DNA of 64,000 nucleotides from assembly GCF_035989285.1 (NCBI RefSeq), contig NZ_CP108513.1, positions 3,100,001-3,164,000 on the forward strand, in the 5' to 3' direction. The position numbers and the translations under genes are program-made. Origin of the DNA: Streptomyces sp. NBC_01235 (lineage in GTDB: Bacteria > Actinomycetota > Actinomycetes > Streptomycetales > Streptomycetaceae). Positions 42,738 through 51,262 of this stretch are shown piece after piece. The notes under the pieces were generated by a model that ran no database searches, was not told the DNA's origin, and was given only the letters and a program-made list of their open reading frames with translations. Numbering within the stretch: position 1 is the first letter of the stretch; each line of letters opens with the position of its first letter.

Positions 42738-43658
42738 TCAACCGCCGTACGGGTTCTGTCCGTTGTAGGGCGGGTGGGCGCCGTAGGGGTGCTGCGGCGG
42801 GGCGTACGGCGAGTGGGGCGCACCCTGGTAGTACGGGTTGCCCTGGGGATACGCAGGGCCCGGGCCCTGCGCGTACGGATTGCCCTGCGGGTGGGGGTGC
42901 CCCTGCGCGGGAATGCGGGGCAGGGTGGCCGGGTGGGCGGCCAGCCGGATGCCGTACCGCCGCTTGAGACGGCGCATTTCCAGCAGGGCGATCCCGGTGA
43001 CCGTCACCGGTGCGCCCAGGATGAAGACGATGCCCATGGTGAGGCTCAGGCCGTGCAGATCACCGGTGACGAGGTCGGGGACGGCCATCAGCCAGGTCGT
43101 CACCGTGGCGAGCAGCGGCGGCAGACAGCGGTGCACGGCTGCCGAACCGAAGAAGTTCCCCGAGAGCCGGACGGCGCCCGCCATCACGAAGACGGCCATC
43201 CAGAGGCCCCCGAGGGAGAGCAGCAGCCTGGGAACCAGGCCGGCCATCTCGCTCGACTGGAAGATCCCCACGGTCACGAGGACACAGCCGACGAAGAGCA
43301 GCAGCAGCTTGAGCGAGTCGAGGAGCGGCACCTTCAACTGCCGTACGGTGCCGGTGCGCCGCCAGACGAAGAGCATCACGCCGACCGTCAGCGGCGTGAG
43401 GAAGAACAGGACGACGGAGGCGATCGCCGTGTTCTCCAGCATCTCCTCGAAGGCGAAGCCGCCCTCGATGAAGGTGTAGACGCCGAGGGCCGCGGCCGCC
43501 CCGGCGAAGACGCGCACCCGCTTGAGCCACTCCACCGTCGGATCGACCGCCTCCGGTATCCACGCCGGGTGGAACACCGCCCACGCCACATGATGGGGCT
43601 TCAGAAAGGACCGGACGGTCAGCGTGCCACCGGTCCAACTCCTGCGTGGACTGCTCAC
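42738..43658 (-). CDS. Multispanning membrane protein with a Pro/Tyr/Gly-rich tail
   Basis: The GTG complementary to 43656-43658, with GGGGAGAG 4 nt upstream, gives 306 residues. After a soluble start (RSFLKPHHVAWAVFHPAWIP) there are about six membrane helices (e.g. VVLFFLTPLTVGVMLFVW, LKLLLLFVGCVLVTVGIF, LSLTMGIVFILGAPVTVTGI). The C-terminal 60 residues form a repeat tail of NPYAQG/NPYYQG/HPYGAHPPY units, of the kind seen in Streptomyces envelope proteins. It may relate to Yip1-domain proteins, but I do not assign a family. Convergent with pgl. Confidence 0.7.
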   Translation of the reverse strand: MSSPRRSWTGGTLTVRSFLKPHHVAWAVFHPAWIPEAVDPTVEWLKRVRVFAGAAAALGVYTFIEGGFAFEEMLENTAIASVVLFFLTPLTVGVMLFVWRRTGTVRQLKVPLLDSLKLLLLFVGCVLVTVGIFQSSEMAGLVPRLLLSLGGLWMAVFVMAGAVRLSGNFFGSAAVHRCLPPLLATVTTWLMAVPDLVTGDLHGLSLTMGIVFILGAPVTVTGIALLEMRRLKRRYGIRLAAHPATLPRIPAQGHPHPQGNPYAQGPGPAYPQGNPYYQGAPHSPYAPPQHPYGAHPPYNGQNPYGG

Positions 43659-43773
43659 GTTGCTCTCCCCCGAGAGATCGGTCTCATGATCGCCCGGGAG
43701 TCTACGGGAAGCGGACGGCCACGCGCCGCCCGCTTCCCTCATGCCTCGCGCCGCTCCCCCGCATCCGGTGCGG

Positions 43774-45459
43774 CTAACGGCCGCGCAGCTCCCGGTACTT
43801 GGCGACCAGGGCCTTGGTGGACGCGTCCAGGCCCGGCACCTGCGCGCCCTCGGTCAGGGCGGGTTCGACGCGCTTGGCGAGGACCTTGCCGAGCTCCACG
43901 CCCCACTGGTCGAAGGAGTCGATGTTCCACACCGCGCCCTGCACGAACACCTTGTGCTCGTAGAGCGCGACGAGCTGGCCGAGGACGGAGGGAGTCAGCT
44001 CACGGGCGAGGATCGTGGTCGTGGGGTGGTCGCCCTTGAACGTCTTGTGCGCCACCAGCTCCTCCGGCACTCCCTCCGCGCGCACCTCCTCGGGCGTCTT
44101 GCCGAAGGCCAGTGCCTGGGTCTGCGCGAAGAAGTTCGCCATCAGCAGGTCGTGCTGGGCGCTGAGCTCGTCGCTCAGCTCGGCGACCGGCTCGGCGAAG
44201 CCGATGAAGTCGGCCGGGATGAGCTTCGTGCCCTGGTGGATCAACTGGTAGTAGGCGTGCTGCCCGTTGGTGCCCGGCGTGCCCCAGACGACCGGGCCGG
44301 TCTGCCAGTCGACCTCCTTGCCGTCGCGGCCGACGTACTTGCCGTTGGACTCCATGTCCAGCTGCTGCAGGTAGGCGGCGAACTTGGACAGGTAGTGGCT
44401 GTAGGGCAGCACGGCGTGCGACTGCGCGTCGTGGAAGTTGCCGTACCAGATGCCCAACAGACCCAGCAGCAGCGGCACGTTGGACTCGGCCGGCGCGGTG
44501 CGGAAGTGCTCGTCGACGAGGTGGAAGCCGTCGAGCATCTCGCGGAAGCGGTCCGGCCCGATGGCGATCATCAGCGACAGGCCGATGGCCGAGTCGTAGG
44601 AGTAGCGGCCACCGACCCAGTCCCAGAACTCGAACATGTTGGCCGTGTCGATGCCGAAGTCGGCGACCTTCTCGGCGTTCGTCGACAGGGCGACGAAGTG
44701 CCGGGCGACGGCCGGCTCTCCCCCACTCCCGACTTCGCTCGAGCGGGAGGTGCCCCCATCCAGCGCGTCCAGGAGCCAGGTGCGGGCCGAGGTCGCGTTG
44801 GTGATCGTCTCGATGGTGGTGAACGTCTTGGACGCGATGATGAACAGCGTCTCGGCCGGGTCCAGGTCGCGGGTGGCCTCGTGCAGGTCGGCGCCGTCCA
44901 CGTTCGACACGAAGCGGACCGTGAGGTCGCGGTCGGTGTAGCTGCGCAGCACCTCGTAGGCCATGGCCGGGCCGAGGTCGGAGCCGCCGATGCCGATGTT
45001 GATCACGTTCCTGATGCGCCGGCCGGTGTGGCCCGTCCAGGCGCCGGAGCGGACACGTTCGGCGAAGTCGGCCATCTTGTCGAGGACGGCGTGCACCGCC
45101 GGGACGACGTTCTCCCCGTCGACCTCGATCACCGCGTCGCGCGGGGCGCGCAGGGCGGTGTGCAGCACCGCGCGGTCCTCGGTGGTGTTGATCTTCTCGC
45201 CGCGGAACATGGCGTCCCTGAGGCCGAAGACGTCACCGGCGGCGGCCAGCTCGCGCAGCAGCCGCAGCGTCTCGTCGGTGACGAGGTGCTTGGAGTAGTC
45301 GATGTGCAGGTCCCCGACCTGCAGCGTGTATCCGGCGCCGCGCTCGGGGTCTGCGGCGAAGAGCTCCCGCAGCCGCACCTCGCCGAGTTCCTCGCGGTGT
45401 TTGGCCAGAGCGGTCCACTCGGGCGTCTGGTTGAGCCTCGTACGGCCGTCTGCGTTCAT
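43774..45459 (-). CDS. pgi: Glucose-6-phosphate isomerase with an in-frame repeat insertion
   Basis: Pgi links glycolysis to the pentose phosphate genes next door. The product has 561 residues, about 10-15 more than usual. Signatures: [55 protein letters not shown] and [20 protein letters not shown]. Between WLLDAL and [12 protein letters not shown] it carries [16 protein letters not shown], encoded by a palindromic repeat at 44718-44758. The insertion lies in a surface loop well before the active-site residues, so activity is likely kept. Confidence 0.94.
   Translation of the reverse strand: MNADGRTRLNQTPEWTALAKHREELGEVRLRELFAADPERGAGYTLQVGDLHIDYSKHLVTDETLRLLRELAAAGDVFGLRDAMFRGEKINTTEDRAVLHTALRAPRDAVIEVDGENVVPAVHAVLDKMADFAERVRSGAWTGHTGRRIRNVINIGIGGSDLGPAMAYEVLRSYTDRDLTVRFVSNVDGADLHEATRDLDPAETLFIIASKTFTTIETITNATSARTWLLDALDGGTSRSSEVGSGGEPAVARHFVALSTNAEKVADFGIDTANMFEFWDWVGGRYSYDSAIGLSLMIAIGPDRFREMLDGFHLVDEHFRTAPAESNVPLLLGLLGIWYGNFHDAQSHAVLPYSHYLSKFAAYLQQLDMESNGKYVGRDGKEVDWQTGPVVWGTPGTNGQHAYYQLIHQGTKLIPADFIGFAEPVAELSDELSAQHDLLMANFFAQTQALAFGKTPEEVRAEGVPEELVAHKTFKGDHPTTTILARELTPSVLGQLVALYEHKVFVQGAVWNIDSFDQWGVELGKVLAKRVEPALTEGAQVPGLDASTKALVAKYRELRGR
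44718..44758. repeat. Streptomyces-type palindromic repeat inserted in pgi
   Basis: The plus strand runs CTCCCCCACTCCCGACTT, CGCTCGAGCGGGAGG and TGCCCCCA. CTCCCG pairs with CGGGAG across 12 nt and CCCCCA flanks both sides. It is the same class as the element in sufD but in the opposite orientation to its host gene, and it is read through in frame. Confidence 0.7.
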
Positions 45460-45532
45460 GTCGGACTTCAGCCCTTCCTCACCTGTCCGTGCTGTTCAGC
45501 ACGCCTTGCCCCGCCGCTCCCAACCTAGTTGA

Positions 45533-46801
45533 TCAGGGGGTGACGTGAGCGGACGTGCCACTGTCCCGCGGGGCAACAACAGGTACGTCCGCCTTGCCCG
45601 CGGGTATCAACGCGGCGACGGCGAGTGCGAAGAGCAGGGCCGCCAGCAGTGCGGGCGCGTTGAGCCCGAAGGCCCGGGCCGCCGCTCCGCCGAGCAGGGC
45701 GCCCACGGGGGCGCCGGAGGTGGAGGCCGTGCGGAAGGCGGAGGCGATGCGGCCCACCATGGACGCCGGGCTGCGCTGCTGCATCAGCGTGACCTGGTTG
45801 ACGTTCCACACCATGTTCATGAGGCCGAGCAGCAGCATGCCCGCGAGCAGGGCGCCGAGGTGCCGCACGGTGCCCATGAGCAGCAGCGCCGCCGTCTGGA
45901 CGCTTCCGCCGAGCAGCAGGGCCCTGGCCCTGCCGACGCGGCGCGCGACACGCTGGGCGAGGAAGCCGCCGGCCAGACTGCCGAGCGCGTACACCGTCAT
46001 CGCGGCGGCGAACTCGGTGTTGCCCGCGTGCAGCCAGCGCGTCACGTGCAGGACCAGGGTGGCGATCAGGGCGCCCATGCCGATGTTGCACAGCAGGGTG
46101 GCCAGGCAGATCGGCCGCAGGACGCGGTCCCGCCACAGGTGGCGCAGGCCTTCGCCGATCTCCGCCCGCAGGGTGCTGCCGGCGGGGCGTGGCGCCCGCT
46201 CGGGCGGCCCTGTCCGCAGGGAGGCCACCAGAGCGGCGGCCAGCAGATAGGTGCCCGCGTCGGCGGCGAACGGCATGAAGGCGCCGACGCCGAGCAGCAG
46301 CGGCACGAACGGGCCGGCCAGCAGGCCGCCCGCCAGCTGTTGGCCGGTCATCAGGCGGGCGTTGGCCCCGCCGAGGGCCTCGGTGTCCACCAGGGAGGGC
46401 AGCAGGGCCGTGGAGGCGTTGTCGAAGAGCGTCTGAAGGCTGGTCAGCAGGAAGGCGAGGGCGAGCAGCAGGGGGATGGAGGCATGGCCGAGGCCCACGG
46501 CGAGCGCGAAGGCGGCGACGAGCAGGCCGCGCACGGTGTCCACGGCCCACATCGCGCGTCGCTGGTCCACCCGGTCGGCGACTGCCCCGCCGAGCAGCCC
46601 GAACAACAGCCACGGAAGGTAGGCGCAGGCGGTCACCGAGGCGATGACCAGCGGCTCGTCCGTCAGCTGCACGGCGAGCAGGGGCAGCGCGGTCGTCCGC
46701 AGCGCGTCCCCGAACCGCGAGACCACGGCGGCGCTCCACAGCCGCCCGAACCCCCCGCGCCACGTGGGCACGCGCGCACCCACCGCATCGACCGCCGCCA
46801 C
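45533..46801 (-). CDS. MFS transporter (EntS-like drug/siderophore exporter group)
   Basis: The GTG at the complement of 46799-46801 follows GGGGGAG by 3 nt; 422 residues with about 12 membrane helices. The opening FGRLWSAAVVSRFGDALRTT and VADRVDQRRAMWAVDTVRGL (motif A between helices 2 and 3) place it in the MFS_3/EntS-type group. Neighbouring genes give no substrate clue. It lies between pgi and rbpA, all on the minus strand, but a hairpin at 46917-46946 separates it from rbpA. Confidence 0.88.
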   Translation of the reverse strand: MAAVDAVGARVPTWRGGFGRLWSAAVVSRFGDALRTTALPLLAVQLTDEPLVIASVTACAYLPWLLFGLLGGAVADRVDQRRAMWAVDTVRGLLVAAFALAVGLGHASIPLLLALAFLLTSLQTLFDNASTALLPSLVDTEALGGANARLMTGQQLAGGLLAGPFVPLLLGVGAFMPFAADAGTYLLAAALVASLRTGPPERAPRPAGSTLRAEIGEGLRHLWRDRVLRPICLATLLCNIGMGALIATLVLHVTRWLHAGNTEFAAAMTVYALGSLAGGFLAQRVARRVGRARALLLGGSVQTAALLLMGTVRHLGALLAGMLLLGLMNMVWNVNQVTLMQQRSPASMVGRIASAFRTASTSGAPVGALLGGAAARAFGLNAPALLAALLFALAVAALIPAGKADVPVVAPRDSGTSAHVTP

Positions 46802-46916
46802 AACTCCCCCTCACGGTTCGCCGGTTCGCCGCAGACGCGAGAACCGCTACAAGAACCGTAGAGGGCACCACTGACAATCGGCCCGCGGCGGGGAGCCGCC
46901 TGAGCGCGAAACAGCT

Positions 46917-46946
46917 CCGGCCAGGCGCCCTGAGGCGCCCGGCCGG
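46917..46946 (-). terminator. Terminator after rbpA
   Basis: CCGGCC-A-GGCGCC (46917-46929) pairs with GGCGCC-C-GGCCGG (46934-46946) around a 4-nt loop with one mismatch, about 10 bp past the rbpA stop. Confidence 0.75.
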
Positions 46947-46955
46947 TCTCATTTT

Positions 46956-47291
46956 CTAGATCTCGCCCCGCAGTTTGGCGAGCGCCTCGGCGAGGATCGC
47001 CTCGCCGTCCGCGTCGCTGCGCCGCTCCCGCACATAGGCGAGGTGCGTCTTGTAGGGCTCGGTGCGCGGCGGGTCCGGGGGGTTGTCCCGGTCCTGTCCG
47101 GCGGGAAAGCCGCAGCGCGGGCAGTCCCAGGTCTCGGGAACCTGCGCGTCGCTGGCGAAGCTGGGCACCGTCTCGTGTCCGTTGGAGCACCAGAAGGAGA
47201 TGCGCAGACGCGGCGCGGACTCGCCCCGCTCGGCCTCGCCCATCGGCCCCGCCCCGACCCGGCTTCCTCGGATCGCGTTGCCACTTGCCAC
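46956..47291 (-). CDS. rbpA: RNA polymerase-binding protein RbpA
   Basis: RbpA binds the principal sigma factor and RNA polymerase and stabilises open complexes. The 111-residue protein has the N-terminal tail MASGNAIRGSRVGAGPMGEA, a Zn-ribbon core with FWCSNGHE and WDCPRCGFPAGQDRDNPPD, and the sigma-interacting helix YKTHLAYVRERRSDADGEAI. Streptomyces can carry two RbpA-like genes; whether this is the main or the accessory copy cannot be told from this window. It has its own promoter and terminator. Confidence 0.92.
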   Translation of the reverse strand: MASGNAIRGSRVGAGPMGEAERGESAPRLRISFWCSNGHETVPSFASDAQVPETWDCPRCGFPAGQDRDNPPDPPRTEPYKTHLAYVRERRSDADGEAILAEALAKLRGEI

Positions 47292-47357
47292 GGTCGTAAC
47301 TCCCTGCGTGATGGTGCCGCAAAGCGAGTCGGCGTTTCGCTTCGCTGCGAGCGCCTC

Positions 47358-47385
47358 AGTCTACGTAAGGCCCAACGCGCGTCCA
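47358..47385 (-). promoter_or_regulatory. Predicted rbpA promoter
   Basis: On the minus strand TGGACG (complement of 47380-47385) and TAGACT (complement of 47358-47363) are 16 bp apart, close to the housekeeping consensus. The start would lie about 60 nt before the rbpA ATG. Confidence 0.5.
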
Positions 47386-47473
47386 GTGATTGGAGTTACA
47401 GCTCCCACACCTAGACGCAAGCCCCATGATAGGCCGCGCTCAGCTGCGCGTACCGAACATGGGGCCTTACGTA
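47362..47473. repeat. Long-range 12-bp inverted repeat between secG and rbpA
   Basis: TACGTAAGGCCC (47362-47373) is the exact reverse complement of GGGCCTTACGTA (47462-47473), with an 88-nt interior that contains a further palindromic stretch, CGCGCTCAGCTGCGCG. One arm overlaps the predicted rbpA -10. Confidence 0.6.
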
Positions 47474-47502
47474 CCGGAATGTGCGTGCCTGCGAGAGGCT
47501 GA

Positions 47503-47739
47503 TCAGTTGTTCGTCTTCATCACGATGCCGAGGACGATGATGCAGGCGAACCACAGGAAACCGATGACGACGGTGATGCGGTCGAGGTTGCGCTCGGCGA
47601 CCGAGGAGCCGCCGACGGAGGACTGCATGCCGCCACCGAACATGTCGGAGAGGCCGCCGCCCTTCCCCTTGTGCATCAGCACCAGCAGCATCAGCAGCAG
47701 GCTGAAGACGATCAGGGCGATCGAGAACCCCAAAACCAC
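47503..47739 (-). CDS. secG: Preprotein translocase subunit SecG
   Basis: SecG is the small SecYEG subunit that eases SecA cycling. The GTG complementary to 47737-47739 (VVLGFSIALIVFSLLLMLLV) is chosen since it matches the usual SecG N-terminus; the longer frame runs through a terminator hairpin. The 78 residues hold two membrane helices around HKGKGGGLSDMFGGGMQ and end ACIIVLGIVMKTNN. Confidence 0.92.
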   Translation of the reverse strand: MVLGFSIALIVFSLLLMLLVLMHKGKGGGLSDMFGGGMQSSVGGSSVAERNLDRITVVIGFLWFACIIVLGIVMKTNN

Positions 47740-47784
47740 GGCTGGACCAACTTCCTCGGATTCGGATAACGACTCGGATGAACA

Positions 47785-47817
47785 GCGGGGGCATAGCGTC
47801 ATCCGCTATGCCCCCGC
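47785..47817 (-). terminator. Terminator after tpiA
   Basis: GCGGGGGCATAGCG (47785-47798) pairs exactly with CGCTATGCCCCCGC (47804-47817) around a 5-nt loop. It lies 66 bp past the tpiA stop and 46 bp before the secG start, so secG needs its own promoter or readthrough. Confidence 0.85.
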
Positions 47818-47855
47818 AAGGGTACGACGGATCGCCGCTACCGCATACTCACAGC

Positions 47856-47888
47856 TCGGATCACTGTCGGATCACCGTCGGATCACTG
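47856..47888. repeat. Three 11-bp tandem repeats across the tpiA stop
   Basis: TCGGATCACTG, TCGGATCACCG and TCGGATCACTG follow one another directly. The last unit overlaps the tpiA stop codon (complement of 47883-47885). Probably slippage; no function evident. Confidence 0.75.
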
Positions 47889-48659
47889 GTCGCGGAAACG
47901 CACGATCTTGACGAACTCGTCGGAGTCCAGCGAGGCGCCGCCGACCAGCGCGCCGTCGATGTCGGCCTGCGCCATGATCTCGGCGACGTTGCCGGACTTC
48001 ACGGAGCCGCCGTACTGGATGCGGACCTGGTCGGCCAGCTCCTGGGTGTAGAGCTCGGCGATCTTGGCGCGGATGGCGGCGCAGACCTCCTGCGCGTCCT
48101 CGGCGCCGCAGACCTTGCCGGTGCCGATGGCCCAGACGGGCTCGTAGGCGATCACGACGGACTCGGCCTGCTCGGCCGGGAGGTCCTTCAGACCGCCCTC
48201 GACCTGGGCGAGGGTGTGGGAGACGTGGTTGCCCGCCTCGCGGACCTCCAGTTCCTCGCCCACGCACAGGATCGGGGTCAGGCCGTGCTTGTAGGCGGCC
48301 TTGACCTTGGCGTTCACGAGCTCGTCGGTCTCGTTGTGGTACTGGCGGCGCTCGGAGTGGCCGATCGCCACGAACGAGCACTTGAGCTTGGCGAGCATGG
48401 GGCCGGAGATCTCGCCGGTGTAGGCGCCGGAGTCGTGCGCCGAGATGTCCTGGGCGCCGTACTTGATCTTGAGCTTGTCGCCGTCCACCAGGGTCTGCAC
48501 GGAGCGCAGGTCGGTGAAGGGCGGCAGGACGGCGACCTCGACGGCCTCGTAGTCCTTGTCGGCCAGGGCGAAGGCGAGCTTCTGGACGTGGGCGATGGCC
48601 TCGAGGTGGTTGAGGTTCATCTTCCAGTTGCCCGCCATCAGCGGCGTGCGCGTGCTCAT
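47883..48659 (-). CDS. tpiA: Triosephosphate isomerase
   Basis: TpiA interconverts dihydroxyacetone phosphate and glyceraldehyde 3-phosphate. The 258-residue barrel has the N-terminal catalytic Lys in [14 protein letters not shown], the electrophilic His in [15 protein letters not shown] and the base Glu in [16 protein letters not shown], followed by [16 protein letters not shown] and [14 protein letters not shown]. It starts 6 bp after the pgk stop. Confidence 0.96.
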   Translation of the reverse strand: MSTRTPLMAGNWKMNLNHLEAIAHVQKLAFALADKDYEAVEVAVLPPFTDLRSVQTLVDGDKLKIKYGAQDISAHDSGAYTGEISGPMLAKLKCSFVAIGHSERRQYHNETDELVNAKVKAAYKHGLTPILCVGEELEVREAGNHVSHTLAQVEGGLKDLPAEQAESVVIAYEPVWAIGTGKVCGAEDAQEVCAAIRAKIAELYTQELADQVRIQYGGSVKSGNVAEIMAQADIDGALVGGASLDSDEFVKIVRFRDQ

Positions 48660-48665
48660 AAAGGG

Positions 48666-49877
48666 TCAGTCCTCCAGTGCGGCGAGGCCGGGGAGCGTCT
48701 TGCCCTCGAGGTATTCGAGGGAGGCGCCGCCGCCGGTCGAGATGTGGCCGAATGCGTTCTCGTCGAAGCCCAGGAGGCGGACGGCCGCGGCGGAGTCTCC
48801 GCCGCCGACGACCGTGAAGGCCGGGGAGTCGATGAGGGCCTGGGCTACCGCCTTGGTGCCCTCGGCGTAGTCGGGGTGCTCGAAGACGCCCATGGGGCCG
48901 TTCCAGAAGACGGTGCCGGCGTCGGCGAGCTTCGAGGCGTACAGCTTGCGGGTCTCGGGACCGATGTCCAGACCCTCCTGGTCGGCGGGGATCGCGTCCG
49001 CGGCAACGGTGGTGGGGTTCGTCGGCGCCTTGGCCTTCAGGTCCGGGAACTCGGTGGAGACGAGGACGTCGACGGGCAGGACCAGCTCGACGCCGGTCTT
49101 CTCCGCGCGCTCGATGTACTCCTGAACGGCCGGGACCTGGTCCTCCTGCAGGAGGGAGATGCCGACCTCGTGACCCTGGGCCTTGAGGAAGGTGTAGGCC
49201 ATGCCGCCGCCGATGAGGATGCGGTCGGCCTTGCCGAGCAGTTGGTCGATGACGGCGAGCTTGTCGGAGACCTTGGCGCCGCCGAGCGCGACGACGTAGG
49301 GCCGCTTGACGTCCTCGGTGAGCTTCTTCAGGACGCCGACCTCGGTGGCGATCAGGAAGCCGGCGACGTGCGGCAGGCGCGCCGGGAGGTCGTAGACGGA
49401 CGCGTGCCCCCGGTGCACCGCGCCGAAGCCGTCGCCGACGTAGACGTCCGCCAGTGCGGCGAGCTGATCGGCGAAGGCGCCGCGCTCGCTGTCGTCCTTG
49501 GCGGTCTCGCCCGCGTTGAAGCGCAGGTTCTCGATGACGGCGATCTGGCCGTCGGCCAGGCCCGCGACCGTCGACCGGGCGGACTCGCCGACCGTGTCGG
49601 TCGCGAAGGCCACGGCGGAGCCGAGGAGCTCGCCCAGCCGGGCGGCGGCGGGGCCCAGCGAGAAGGCCGGGTCCGGGGCGCCCTTGGGGCGGCCCAGGTG
49701 CGAGGCGACGACCACCTTGGCGCCCGCGTCCGCGAGGGCCTTGACGGTGGGCAGCACGGCGCGGATCCGGCCGTCGTCGGTGATGGTGGCGCCGTCGAGC
49801 GGCACGTTGAGGTCGGCGCGGACGAAGACCCGCTTGCCTGCGACGCCTTCGGCGAGAAGTTCGTCGATCGTCTTCAT
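48666..49877 (-). CDS. pgk: Phosphoglycerate kinase
   Basis: Pgk makes ATP from 1,3-bisphosphoglycerate. The 403-residue protein has the substrate loop VFVRADLNVPLDGATITDD, VVASHLGRPKGAPDPAFSLG, the hinge sequence PYVVALGGAKVSDKLAVIDQ and the nucleotide-binding VVGGGDSAAAVRLLGF. It is separated from gap by a strong hairpin, so full linkage of gap, pgk and tpiA on one mRNA would need readthrough or a second promoter in 49878-50021. Confidence 0.96.
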   Translation of the reverse strand: MKTIDELLAEGVAGKRVFVRADLNVPLDGATITDDGRIRAVLPTVKALADAGAKVVVASHLGRPKGAPDPAFSLGPAAARLGELLGSAVAFATDTVGESARSTVAGLADGQIAVIENLRFNAGETAKDDSERGAFADQLAALADVYVGDGFGAVHRGHASVYDLPARLPHVAGFLIATEVGVLKKLTEDVKRPYVVALGGAKVSDKLAVIDQLLGKADRILIGGGMAYTFLKAQGHEVGISLLQEDQVPAVQEYIERAEKTGVELVLPVDVLVSTEFPDLKAKAPTNPTTVAADAIPADQEGLDIGPETRKLYASKLADAGTVFWNGPMGVFEHPDYAEGTKAVAQALIDSPAFTVVGGGDSAAAVRLLGFDENAFGHISTGGGASLEYLEGKTLPGLAALED

Positions 49878-49951
49878 TACGGGGACTCCTGGGGAGGGCT
49901 CGTGGTGCTCGTGATCGCTCGTGATCGTGAGAGGGCTGATCCGTACGTGAC

Positions 49952-49993
49952 GCAGGGCTCGGGCGGCGCGTCCCTGCGCCGCCCGAGCCCTGC
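49952..49993 (-). terminator. 18-bp perfect hairpin between gap and pgk
   Basis: Positions 49952-49969 (GCAGGGCTCGGGCGGCGC) pair exactly with 49976-49993 around a 6-nt loop, 29 bp past the gap stop. It is a likely terminator or attenuator inside the glycolytic cluster. Confidence 0.85.
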
Positions 49994-50021
49994 ACTCACA
50001 TCGAGGTGCCTGATCTGTCGA

Positions 50022-51059
<1,038 letters not shown>

Positions 51060-51160
51060 CTATGCGGTGCCGGCGAGCTGTATTTGGGATGTCCCCGACC
51101 ACCCACGACCCTACCTCTCCGAGGCCGCCGGAGTGACATCGACTTCGCCCATACACGGCA

Positions 51161-51198
51161 GGGCGGTCCGTACCCGCCAGTAGGGGTACGGACCGCCC
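51161..51198 (-). terminator. 15-bp perfect hairpin after the M14 peptidase gene
   Basis: GGGCGGTCCGTACCC (51161-51175) pairs with 51184-51198 around an 8-nt loop, 64 bp past the peptidase stop and upstream of gap. Confidence 0.8.
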
Positions 51199-51262
51199 GG
51201 ACCCGGAAGGCCCGATCACTCGATTTGATTACGAATGATCACGCGAGGTTGACTTCGACGCG

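Noticed and set aside
47292..47502. SigR-type promoter or a tRNA gene between secG and rbpA
   Set aside because: No GGAAT-N18/19-GTT pair with correct spacing was found for rbpA, and no cloverleaf with a T-loop motif could be drawn.
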